From contig CAZQJH010000078.1 in the NCBI GenBank assembly GCA_964593515.1, positions 1 through 7,901 on the forward strand: a DNA stretch of 7,901 bases, given 5' to 3'. The notes under the pieces were generated by a model, which saw only the letters and a program-made list of their open reading frames with translations, searched no databases and was not told the DNA's origin. Below are positions 1-6,441 of the stretch, in pieces. The position numbers were made by a program, and so were the translations under genes. Position 1 is the first letter of the stretch; the number at the start of each line of letters is the position of its first letter. Source of the DNA: JAXJYR01 sp964593515. Lineage in GTDB: Bacteria; Bacillota_I; Bacilli_A; Erysipelotrichales; Erysipelotrichaceae.

Positions 1-1
1 A

Positions 2-1213
2 AATAACTACGATGAAAATGAATTAATATCTAATCTAAATGAACAAGTATACCAATTATTACAAATAGCTACCGAATATGGTTTTAATCATAACTTATGG
101 CAAAACTATTTAACTTATTTATTAATTACTAGTGAAAATGCTTATTCTTATGTATGTGAAAAAAGTGAACATCAAGAAGGTAGTGTTTCCCTTTTTGCTT
201 TACATGATTTTGAACTTATTAAACAATTATTTCACTATGATTTCTCCCTTATTAAAGAAAAATTACATACCAATATCTTTGATATTTTATGTAATTATCA
301 AGCATTAAATAAGAAAGAAAATATGTATAACAAAAATGTATCTAACATCGTTACTTCATTAGCTAAAGATATTGCTTTAGCTAATGATAAACAAACTATT
401 TATAACTTAATGGCTAATTTCTATCAAAATTATGGGGTAGGAATGTTTGGTTTAAATAAAGCTTTCCGCTTAAAAGAAAACACTTCTCCATTAACTTTAA
501 TGCCAATTAATAATATGGATGAAGTTAAATTAGATGATTTAATTGGTTATGAATTACAAAAACAAAAATTATATGATAATACTAAAGCTTTCGTTGAAGG
601 AAGAAAAGCTAATAATGTTTTATTATATGGGGATAGTGGTACTGGTAAATCAACTAGTATTAAAGCCATTGTGAATGAATTCTATCCGCAAGGACTTAGA
701 ATGATTGAAATTTATAAACACCAATTTAAAGATTTATCAACTATTATTTCCACAATTAAAAACCGTAACTATCGTTTTATTATTTATATGGATGATTTAT
801 CTTTTGAAGAATTTGAAATTGAATATAAATTCTTAAAAGCTGTTATTGAAGGGGGAGTTGAAACTAAACCGGATAATATCTTAATTTATGCAACTAGTAA
901 TCGTCGTCATTTAATTCGTGAAACTTGGTCGGATAAAAATGATACTAATTATGATGATGATGAATTACATCATAGTGATACTGTTCAAGAAAAATTAAGT
1001 TTAGTAGCTCGTTTTGGTTTAAGTATTTGTTATGAACGTCCACGTCAAAAAGATTACTTTAATATTGTAATTGAACTAGCTAAACGTTATCCACAATTAA
1101 CTTTAAGTGAAGAAGAATTATGTAATGAAGCTCGTGTATGGGAATTAAGTCATGGAGGAATGAGTGGAAGAGGTGCTCAACAATTAATCAACCACTTATT
1201 AACTAAAGTATGA
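2..1213 (+). CDS. DUF815-type AAA/P-loop ATPase, 5' end cut by window edge
   Basis: The frame is open from base 2, so the Met at 323 is internal and at least 403 residues are present; probably a few tens of N-terminal residues are missing. The first roughly 150 visible residues are helical and rich in Asn, Leu and Tyr (LWQNYLTYLLITSENAYSY), as in the N-terminal part of DUF815 proteins. The ATPase core follows: Walker A GDSGTGKS at visible residues 210-217, a Walker B-like strand ending in MDDL, and a sensor-1-like stretch ATSNRRHLI. DUF815 proteins are cytoplasmic ATPases of the AAA type; their substrate is not known to me, so no process is assigned. The stop TGA overlaps the ATG of the next gene (ATGA), suggesting one transcript and coupled translation. 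The family call is firm; the function is open. Confidence 0.85.
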   Translation, partial: NNYDENELISNLNEQVYQLLQIATEYGFNHNLWQNYLTYLLITSENAYSYVCEKSEHQEGSVSLFALHDFELIKQLFHYDFSLIKEKLHTNIFDILCNYQALNKKENMYNKNVSNIVTSLAKDIALANDKQTIYNLMANFYQNYGVGMFGLNKAFRLKENTSPLTLMPINNMDEVKLDDLIGYELQKQKLYDNTKAFVEGRKANNVLLYGDSGTGKSTSIKAIVNEFYPQGLRMIEIYKHQFKDLSTIISTIKNRNYRFIIYMDDLSFEEFEIEYKFLKAVIEGGVETKPDNILIYATSNRRHLIRETWSDKNDTNYDDDELHHSDTVQEKLSLVARFGLSICYERPRQKDYFNIVIELAKRYPQLTLSEEELCNEARVWELSHGGMSGRGAQQLINHLLTKV

Positions 1214-2091
1214 TTAAATATAGCCATAACCAATTAACCTTTAGTGAAGTAGACTTCACTGATAGTGATTCATTATTGAATCACTATCATTTATCTAAAA
1301 AGAATCGTTATTTATATTACCAAAATGGTTTAATTAAAATAAATGATCAAGTGATTAAACAAAATCATATCCTTAATCACCATGATATTATTACGATTGA
1401 AATGATTAATGAAGAAGAATATATTCCCTTTGATAAACAAGCTATTAATATTGTTTATGAAGATGATTTATTATTAGTTGTTGATAAACCTAGCTTTTTA
1501 TTAGTTCATAGTGATGGTAATACTACCCATACATTAAGTAATCAAGTTGCTTATTATTATCATCAACAAGGATATAATATTCCAGTTAGGGCTATTCATC
1601 GTTTAGATTATGAAACTAGTGGGATGGTTGTCTTTTGTAAGATTGGTTTTTTTCAAGCTTATTTAGATTATTTATTAAGTGAAAAGTTAATTGAACGTCA
1701 ATATGAAGCAATATGTGTTGGTAAGTTAAAAACCAAACAATTTATTATTGATAAACCTATTGGGCGTGATCGTCATAATAGTAAAAAAATGCGAATTAGT
1801 GATAGTGGTAAAGAAGCTAAAACATCGATTCATGTGAAAAAAGTATATCATGGTTATACCCATATTAGTTGTAAGTTATATACTGGACGTACTCATCAAA
1901 TTCGCGTTCATACAAGTTCAATTAATCATCCCTTAGTATCTGATCCATTATATGGTAAAAAGGATGCGAGAATGCCTCATTTAGCCTTACATGCTTCTAA
2001 ATTAATTATTTATCATCCTTTGTATGATAAGAAATTAGTTTTAGAATGTAAGTTAAATAAAGATATGGCTACTTTTCTAAAAAATCTATGA
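1210..2091 (+). CDS. RluA-family RNA pseudouridine synthase
   Basis: This 293-residue protein should convert specific uridines in rRNA or tRNA to pseudouridine in the cytoplasm. Residues 1-65 resemble a degenerate S4 RNA-binding domain. The catalytic domain carries the family signature HRLDYETSG, with catalytic Asp133, and the later TGRTHQIRVH motif at 225-234, followed by PLYG. Length is normal for the RluA/RluD group. Which uridine it modifies cannot be read from sequence; RluD-like 23S rRNA sites are only one possibility. The ATG overlaps the upstream stop (ATGA) and no Shine-Dalgarno sequence precedes it, so translation probably depends on ribosomes finishing the ATPase gene. Codons about 12-27 contain two strong inverted repeats (separate entry). 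The last bases of the gene hold the promoter of the next gene. Confidence 0.9.
   Translation: MIKYSHNQLTFSEVDFTDSDSLLNHYHLSKKNRYLYYQNGLIKINDQVIKQNHILNHHDIITIEMINEEEYIPFDKQAINIVYEDDLLLVVDKPSFLLVHSDGNTTHTLSNQVAYYYHQQGYNIPVRAIHRLDYETSGMVVFCKIGFFQAYLDYLLSEKLIERQYEAICVGKLKTKQFIIDKPIGRDRHNSKKMRISDSGKEAKTSIHVKKVYHGYTHISCKLYTGRTHQIRVHTSSINHPLVSDPLYGKKDARMPHLALHASKLIIYHPLYDKKLVLECKLNKDMATFLKNL
1243..1289 (+). repeat. two adjacent perfect inverted repeats inside the pseudouridine synthase gene
   Basis: The first repeat has arms AGTGAAGT (1243-1250) and ACTTCACT (1253-1260) separated by AG. The second has 13-base arms TGATAGTGATTCA (1260-1272) and TGAATCACTATCA (1277-1289) around the loop TTAT. They share base 1260. 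In RNA they would form two consecutive hairpins starting about 33 bases after the start codon. No T-run follows, so this is not an ordinary terminator. The coding frame passes straight through them (residues about 12-27). Confidence 0.85.
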
Positions 2092-2097
2092 TATAAT
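2089..2097 (+). promoter_or_regulatory. extended -10 promoter for the GatZ-like gene
   Basis: TG-A-TATAAT gives a perfect extended -10 (TG at 2089-2090, TATAAT at 2092-2097). It overlaps the stop codon of the upstream gene. No good -35 is visible, which is acceptable for an extended -10. Transcription would start near 2104, leaving a leader of about 23 bases. Confidence 0.7.
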
Positions 2098-2111
2098 ATT
2101 AAGTAATGATT

Positions 2112-2117
2112 AGGAGG
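2112..2117 (+). promoter_or_regulatory. ribosome binding site fixing the GatZ-like start at 2127
   Basis: AGGAGG lies nine bases before the ATG at 2127. An in-frame ATG at 2106 lies upstream of this site and would translate the site itself as RRN, so 2127 is the real start. Confidence 0.88.
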
Positions 2118-2126
2118 AATATAAAA

Positions 2127-3455
2127 ATGTCAAATGTTAACCCATTAAAAAGAATTGTGGAAAAACAAAAACAAGGTCAAGCTGTAGGAATTTATTCTTG
2201 TTGTAGTGCTAATGATTATGTTATTGAAGCTGCTTTAGAAGCTGCTAAACGTGATGATTCATGTGTTTTAATCGAAGCTACTGCTAACCAAGTTGACCAA
2301 AATGGAGGATATACTGGAATGACTCCAGCTGACTTCATGGCATTCGTAATGGAAAAAGCGGATAAAGTTGGTTTAAGTAAAGATCGTATCTTCTTAGGAG
2401 GAGACCATTTAGGACCTTTAACTTTTGCTTCATTACCAGAAGAAGAAGCAATGGCTAATGCTCGTGAATTAGTACGTTGTTATGTAGCTGCTGGATTTAC
2501 TAAAATTCATATCGATACAAGTATGAAAGTAGCTAGTGATGATCCAAATGTACGTTTAAGTGATGAAATCATTGCTCGTCGTGGAGCCCAATTAGCTAAA
2601 GTATGTAATGATACTTACCAAGAATTATTAAAAACAAATCCTGATGCAATTGCTCCAGTATATATTGTAGGTAGTGAAGTACCTATTCCAGGAGGAGCTC
2701 AAGGTGGAGCTGATGAAGGAATGCAAGTAACTCGTGTTGAAGACTTCAAAGCTACTGTAGCAGCTTTTGAAGAAGCATTCAACAAAGAAGGATTACAAGA
2801 AGTATGGAAAGATGTAATTGGAGTTGTAGTTCAACCTGGAGTTGAGGAAAAAGATGCTGGATGTACTGAATATGACCGTGCTAAAGCAGCTGAATTAATG
2901 GCTTCAATTAAAGATTTCCCTAACTTAGTATTTGAAGGTCACTCAACTGACTACCAAACTAAATTCAAATTACGTGAATTAGTTGAAGATGGAGTTGGAA
3001 TCTTAAAAGTAGGTCCTGGAATGACTTATGCAATGCGTGAAGCATTATTTGCTTTAGCTTACATGGAACAAATGCAATTCCACGGTCGTGAAGATGAACA
3101 ATCACACTTCATTGATGTTTTAGAAGAAGCAATGTTAGAAACACCTAAAAACTGGAGTAAACACTACACAGGTGATGAAAATGCACTTTGGTTCAAACGT
3201 AAATTCTCATTCTCTGATCGTAGCCGTTACTACATGCCAAATGAAAAAGTAGCTGCTGCTAAAAACAAAATGATTGAAAACTTACGTAAAGAAGGAGTTA
3301 ACTTAGCTGCTTTATCACAATTCATGCCAATTCAATATACTAAAGTACGTGAAGGAAGCTTATCAAGTGATCCAGAAGCATTAATTAAAGACCGTATTCA
3401 AAATACAATCGGTGAATATACTTTTGCTTCTCACCAAGAAGAATTATTCAAATAA
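2127..3455 (+). CDS. gatZ: GatZ/KbaZ-family tagatose-bisphosphate aldolase subunit
   Basis: This 442-residue protein matches the TIM-barrel GatZ/KbaZ family along its whole length. Landmarks are SCCSAN (24-29), LIEATANQVDQNGGYTGMTPADF (49-70), GGDHLGP (91-97), KIHIDTSM (126-133), GSEVPIPGG (182-190), EGHSTDYQT (270-278) and KVGPGMTYAMREALFALA (294-311). In Escherichia coli, GatZ/KbaZ is the partner that gives activity and stability to the catalytic GatY/KbaY subunit, which cleaves tagatose 1,6-bisphosphate to glyceraldehyde 3-phosphate and dihydroxyacetone phosphate. No gatY/kbaY is in the window. Some unpaired family members have been reported to act as hexulose 4-epimerases, so that activity is an alternative. 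The near-exclusive CGT for arginine, the strong ribosome site and the extended -10 suggest high expression. Gene symbol by family; exact reaction uncertain. Confidence 0.88.
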   Translation: MSNVNPLKRIVEKQKQGQAVGIYSCCSANDYVIEAALEAAKRDDSCVLIEATANQVDQNGGYTGMTPADFMAFVMEKADKVGLSKDRIFLGGDHLGPLTFASLPEEEAMANARELVRCYVAAGFTKIHIDTSMKVASDDPNVRLSDEIIARRGAQLAKVCNDTYQELLKTNPDAIAPVYIVGSEVPIPGGAQGGADEGMQVTRVEDFKATVAAFEEAFNKEGLQEVWKDVIGVVVQPGVEEKDAGCTEYDRAKAAELMASIKDFPNLVFEGHSTDYQTKFKLRELVEDGVGILKVGPGMTYAMREALFALAYMEQMQFHGREDEQSHFIDVLEEAMLETPKNWSKHYTGDENALWFKRKFSFSDRSRYYMPNEKVAAAKNKMIENLRKEGVNLAALSQFMPIQYTKVREGSLSSDPEALIKDRIQNTIGEYTFASHQEELFK

Positions 3456-3464
3456 TTATTTACT

Positions 3465-3493
3465 AGGATACTTACCAAAAGTATCCTTTTTTT
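3465..3493 (+). terminator. rho-independent terminator of the GatZ-like gene
   Basis: A perfect nine-base stem AGGATACTT/AAGTATCCT with loop ACCAA runs into seven T, starting ten bases after the stop codon. Confidence 0.92.
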
Positions 3494-3495
3494 AT

Positions 3496-3526
3496 AAAAA
3501 AAAATCTTCCAATTAAACTTGGAAGA
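3496..3526 (-). terminator. rho-independent terminator of the minus-strand redox pair
   Basis: Read on the minus strand, an eight-base stem (TCTTCCAA/TTGGAAGA, loop of six) is followed by nine T. It lies just after the stop of the small membrane protein gene and faces the GatZ terminator with almost no gap. Confidence 0.88.
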
Positions 3527-3532
3527 AAAAAA

Positions 3533-3775
3533 CTAATCTTGTTTATTTTGTAACATCCATCCCAAACCATAGCATAAACTTGCATATACTAAGCAAGGGA
3601 TACAAGCCGCTAAAATTGATTTAAAACCTTCAAACCATTTATCAGCAGCTGAAAATGAATAAGCTTCACAATAAGCAATAAATGTTTCATAAGAAGTAAA
3701 AGCACTAAATAGCATATATACTAATAATAAAACACTTAAGACATAAAATAACTTATAAGGATTATTACTCTTCAT
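3533..3775 (-). CDS. small two-helix membrane protein with CIPC motif
   Basis: This 80-residue protein matches no family I recognise. Two hydrophobic segments are clear, at about residues 8-28 and 53-75, with a polar loop of about 24 residues between them. A short Lys-containing N-terminus suggests both ends lie inside the cell and the loop outside. It has four cysteines: C36 in the loop, C58 and C61 as CIPC in the outer half of helix 2, and C68. AAAGGAGG at 3782-3789 (minus strand) lies six bases before the ATG, inside the end of the upstream gene. The ATG lies 11 bases inside that gene, so the two are surely co-expressed. With a thioredoxin-fold lipoprotein as its neighbour, a role in passing electrons or disulfides across the membrane is a reasonable inference but unproven. 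Confidence 0.75.
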   Translation of the reverse strand: MKSNNPYKLFYVLSVLLLVYMLFSAFTSYETFIAYCEAYSFSAADKWFEGFKSILAACIPCLVYASLCYGLGWMLQNKQD

Positions 3776-4259
3776 AACTAACCTCCTTTAATGGTAAACA
3801 TAATAAATTATTCTCATTAACCCACTCTTCTAATAATTGTAAGTTCATTCCTGAATTCCCATCACTAAAAGTTGAAACAATTTCACCATCATTACAATAA
3901 TAAATCGCCGGTGTTCCATTAAATGCTGGCCAATAATAACGAATAATATCTACATTTTCACTTTCACTACGTTCTTCATTAGTTAAATTAACTTCATAAA
4001 TATTTAAGTTATGATTAGAAGCATAATAATGATACATTTCTTTGAAATCTTGACAATAACCACAATAATCTTGAGTAAATAAGACAATGAATTCTTCACC
4101 GTTTGAAAACATTTGGGTTATATCAAACAAATTAATTTCCACTATTTTACCCTCTTTTTGTTGCTCTTCACTTAATTGTGGTAAATTATTAGTAGGTGAT
4201 TCACTAGCACAGGCAACCAAAAGAAAAGTACTAACTAAAACTAAAAATAACTTTTTCAT
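3765..4259 (-). CDS. thioredoxin-fold lipoprotein with CGYC active site
   Basis: This 164-residue protein begins with a lipoprotein signal (MKKLFLVLVSTFLLVAC): two lysines, a hydrophobic core and lipobox LVAC with Cys17 as the lipid-attachment residue. It should be anchored on the outer face of the membrane. After a linker of about 25 residues comes a thioredoxin-like fold: strand EFIVLF, active site CGYC (66-69), then GTPAIYY with the expected cis-proline at 117. The likely role is thiol-disulfide exchange on exported proteins, or partnering the membrane protein encoded next. A PedC-like bacteriocin accessory thioredoxin is an alternative, but no bacteriocin genes are seen here. The start at 4259 is chosen over one 11 codons upstream because GGAGGTGG (4264-4271) fits it and the longer form would spoil the signal peptide. 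Confidence 0.85.
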   Translation of the reverse strand: MKKLFLVLVSTFLLVACASESPTNNLPQLSEEQQKEGKIVEINLFDITQMFSNGEEFIVLFTQDYCGYCQDFKEMYHYYASNHNLNIYEVNLTNEERSESENVDIIRYYWPAFNGTPAIYYCNDGEIVSTFSDGNSGMNLQLLEEWVNENNLLCLPLKEVSYEE

Positions 4260-4263
4260 GAAT

Positions 4264-4271
4264 CCACCTCC
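4264..4271 (-). promoter_or_regulatory. ribosome binding site deciding the lipoprotein start
   Basis: GGAGGTGG on the minus strand places its GGAGG core seven bases before the ATG at 4259. A longer in-frame start at 4292 would lie upstream of this site, so it is rejected. Confidence 0.85.
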
Positions 4272-4282
4272 GCAACATTTTA

Positions 4283-4311
4283 ACTTTAACACAATGATGA
4301 AAAAAAAGCAA
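4283..4311 (-). promoter_or_regulatory. possible promoter of the redox pair
   Basis: On the minus strand, TTGCTT (4306-4311) and TAAAGT (4283-4288) are 17 bases apart. Both hexamers are weak matches, but spacing and position before the ribosome site are right. It is arranged back to back with the galT promoter. Confidence 0.35.
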
Positions 4312-4323
4312 TAAACATCTAGA

Positions 4324-4337
4324 GTGAAACGCTTTCT
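4324..4337. promoter_or_regulatory. possible cre (CcpA) operator before galT
   Basis: Read on the minus strand, this is AGAAAGCGTTTCAC. Its ten-base core GAAAGCGTTT fits the catabolite-response consensus core (GWAARCGYTW), though the outer bases do not all match. It lies just upstream of the galT -10, between it and the -35 region, where a bound repressor would block transcription. The same bases also form short GAAA/TTTC arms, so another LacI-family regulator is possible. Confidence 0.42.
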
Positions 4338-4339
4338 TA

Positions 4340-4348
4340 TGATACAAT
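4340..4348 (+). promoter_or_regulatory. extended -10 promoter of galT
   Basis: TG-A-TACAAT (TG at 4340-4341, hexamer at 4343-4348) is a good extended -10. No convincing -35 is visible. The predicted leader is only about 18 bases, leaving no room for a riboswitch. Confidence 0.62.
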
Positions 4349-4372
4349 ATATAGGAAAGAGAGTGATTATAT

Positions 4373-5857
4373 ATGAATATTGCGATTAAACGCTTAATTA
4401 ATTATGCATTAGATCATCACTTAATTACTAAAGAAGATGAAATCTATGCTCGTAACTTATTATTAGATGTATTACAATTTGATGATTTTGAAGATGTTGA
4501 AGTGGAAGAAGAACATTTAACATCACCTCAACCAATCTTAGATATTTTATTAGATTATGTTGTGGAAAAAGGAATGATTGAAGATAGTATTACTGCTAAA
4601 GATTTATTTGATACAAGAATTATGAATTGTTTTATGCCTCGTCCTAGTGAAGTTATTAAAACATTTAATACATATTATCAAGAAGATCCTAAAAAGGCTA
4701 GTGATTACTACTATGCTTTATCACAAGCTAGTAACTATATGCGTACACAACGTATTGCGAAAGATTTACATTGGACTACTGATACTAAATATGGAACAAT
4801 TGATATTTCTATTAACTTAAGTAAACCAGAAAAAGATCCAAAAGAAATTGCGAAAGCTAAATTATTACCACCAGCTAAATATCCAAAATGTTTATTATGT
4901 AAAGAAAATGAAGGATATGCTGGTACATATTCGCATCCAGCTAGAAATAATCACCGTATTATTCCCCTAGATTTAAATGGTGAAAAATACTTTATGCAAT
5001 ATTCACCATATTCTTACTATAATGAACACTGCATTATTTTCAATGCTAATCATATTCCAATGGTTATTAATGAAAAAACATTACGTTCATTATTAGGATT
5101 TATTAAAGTATTCCCTCATTACTTCATTGGTTCTAATGCTGATTTACCAATCGTTGGAGGTTCTATTTTAACTCATGACCACTTCCAAGGTGGAAACTAT
5201 ACTTTCGCAATGGAAAGAGCTGAAATGTTAGAATGTGTAACTAATGAAAAATTCCCTGAAGTTGAATTTGGACGTGTTAAATGGCCATTAAGTGTTTTAC
5301 GTTTACGTAGTAAAAACAGTGATGCTTTAGTTGAAATGGGAGCATATATCTTAGAAAAATGGCGTAACTACAGTGATGAAAGTGTTGATATCTTAGCTTT
5401 CAGTGGTGAAACTCCTCACAATACAATTACACCAATTGCTAGAAAGAAAGGTGAATACTTCGAGTTAGATTTAACTTTAAGAAATAACCGTACAAGTGAA
5501 GAATATCCTTCTGGTATCTTCCATCCACATGCTCATTTACACCACATTAAAAAAGAAAATATTGGTTTAATTGAAGTAATGGGATTAGCTATCTTACCTG
5601 CTCGTTTAAAAACAGAATTAGCAATGATTGAAGAAGCTTTAATCAACAATGAACCATTAGCTGAATCATTAAGTTCACATCAAGCATGGTTTGATGATAT
5701 GAAAGCTAAATATTCTAATGTTGAAGCTAGTAAGTGGCATGATATTATTCAAGATGAAGTTGGACATATCTTTGAAGAAGTATTAGAAAATGCTGGAGTC
5801 TTTAAACAAGACGAAACTGGTTTAGCTGCCTTTAAACGTTTTATGGATTCATTATAG
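4373..5857 (+). CDS. galT: UDP-glucose--hexose-1-phosphate uridylyltransferase, Gram-positive type
   Basis: This 494-residue enzyme exchanges UMP between UDP-glucose and galactose 1-phosphate in the Leloir pathway, giving glucose 1-phosphate and UDP-galactose. It belongs to the longer GalT type typical of Firmicutes. It has the N-terminal helical extension starting IKRLINYALDHHLITKEDEIYARN, a CLLC motif at 173-176, and the active site HDHFQGG at 268-274. There His270 aligns with the nucleophilic histidine of the HPHPQ motif in short GalT enzymes. Length is normal and no lesion is seen. It stands alone: the usual galK and galE are not adjacent, although a GatZ-like gene lies about 900 bases upstream on the same strand. 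A purine-rich stretch (AGGAAAGAGAG) precedes the ATG. A possible cre overlaps the promoter, consistent with glucose repression. Confidence 0.95.
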   Translation: MNIAIKRLINYALDHHLITKEDEIYARNLLLDVLQFDDFEDVEVEEEHLTSPQPILDILLDYVVEKGMIEDSITAKDLFDTRIMNCFMPRPSEVIKTFNTYYQEDPKKASDYYYALSQASNYMRTQRIAKDLHWTTDTKYGTIDISINLSKPEKDPKEIAKAKLLPPAKYPKCLLCKENEGYAGTYSHPARNNHRIIPLDLNGEKYFMQYSPYSYYNEHCIIFNANHIPMVINEKTLRSLLGFIKVFPHYFIGSNADLPIVGGSILTHDHFQGGNYTFAMERAEMLECVTNEKFPEVEFGRVKWPLSVLRLRSKNSDALVEMGAYILEKWRNYSDESVDILAFSGETPHNTITPIARKKGEYFELDLTLRNNRTSEEYPSGIFHPHAHLHHIKKENIGLIEVMGLAILPARLKTELAMIEEALINNEPLAESLSSHQAWFDDMKAKYSNVEASKWHDIIQDEVGHIFEEVLENAGVFKQDETGLAAFKRFMDSL

Positions 5858-5885
5858 GATTGTTTTAAAAACAATCCTTTTTTTT
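5856..5885 (+). terminator. rho-independent terminator of galT
   Basis: Stem AGGATTGT/ACAATCCT (extendable through the A/T-rich loop) followed by eight T. The left arm begins inside the TAG stop codon. Confidence 0.9.
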
Positions 5886-5887
5886 AT

Positions 5888-5912
5888 AAAAAAAGTGGTT
5901 TTAAAACCACTT
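5888..5912 (-). terminator. rho-independent terminator of the phosphatase pair
   Basis: A perfect 20-base palindrome (arms AAGTGGTT/AACCACTT, loop TTAA) is followed on the minus strand by seven T. It overlaps the stop codon of the histidine phosphatase gene and lies two bases from the galT T-run. Confidence 0.88.
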
Positions 5913-6441
5913 ATATAATTTTATGCAATTGTCCATGTTGTAACATATAATCTCTAATTCTTTTTTGACGATCTAATTGACCATAATAATCTAATATAGC
6001 TAAAGATACTCCCCCATGAGCTACAATCATAATATTTTTATGCTTAATCTCTTCTTGAATTGAATCTAAGAAATGATGAATGCGATTGAAGAAATCATTT
6101 AAATCTTCACCATTAGGAACAACATCACTATCATTAAAATCCCACATATATATTTTAGGTTTAATGATTTTTCCTTCCCAATCCCCAAAACAACGCTCTT
6201 TAATTTCATCGCAATATTCAATATCATCAACTTGTAATACTTCATTAACAATCTTACACGTTTGTTTAACCCTTGTAAGAGGACTACAGTATATTTTATC
6301 AATCTTTACATCTTTTAATTCATCTTGTAGATCATAAGCTTGTTTAATACCTAATTCAGCTAATTCAATATCAATATGTCCTTGAATTCGTCCTTCTTGA
6401 TTATAACTAGTAGCTCCATGTCTTATAAAATACAAACTCAT
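5911..6441 (-). CDS. histidine phosphatase family protein (phosphoglycerate mutase-like)
   Basis: This 176-residue protein belongs to the branch of the histidine phosphatase superfamily that removes phosphate through a phospho-histidine intermediate. The signature FIRHGATSYN gives catalytic His8 with Arg7. SPLTRVKQT supplies Arg57, KERCFGDWEG supplies the likely acid Glu82, and VAHGG supplies His142. The active-site set is therefore complete. The length is slightly short compared with the common ~200-residue members, with a small cap region. The substrate cannot be read from sequence; cobalamin or sugar-phosphate phosphatase annotations would be guesses. Its ATG overlaps the stop of the upstream PHP gene by four bases (ATGA), and AAAGAGG at 6452-6458 can serve as ribosome site. 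The two phosphatases probably act in one pathway or on related substrates. Confidence 0.88.
   Translation of the reverse strand: MSLYFIRHGATSYNQEGRIQGHIDIELAELGIKQAYDLQDELKDVKIDKIYCSPLTRVKQTCKIVNEVLQVDDIEYCDEIKERCFGDWEGKIIKPKIYMWDFNDSDVVPNGEDLNDFFNRIHHFLDSIQEEIKHKNIMIVAHGGVSLAILDYYGQLDRQKRIRDYMLQHGQLHKII

Noticed and set aside
1260..1289. Reading the 13-base hairpin as a terminator
   Set aside because: No T-run follows on either strand and it sits inside an intact gene.
2106..2126. Upstream in-frame ATG for the GatZ-like protein
   Set aside because: It lies before the ribosome site, and the extra residues simply translate AGGAGG; GatZ family proteins align from the later Met.
4260..4292. 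Eleven-residue N-terminal extension (MLKLKCCGGGF) of the thioredoxin lipoprotein
   Set aside because: It spans the ribosome site and would put extra residues before a textbook lipoprotein signal.
4087..4314. 75-codon plus-strand frame
   Set aside because: Antisense shadow of the thioredoxin lipoprotein gene, with no ribosome site and unlikely composition.
4260..4372. Riboswitch or small RNA in the galT upstream gap
   Set aside because: Both predicted leaders are too short and no structured conserved motif is visible.
6080..6337. Open frames on both strands within the histidine phosphatase gene (including 6099-6302 minus)
   Set aside because: They overlap a gene with complete catalytic motifs, lack ribosome sites and match no family.
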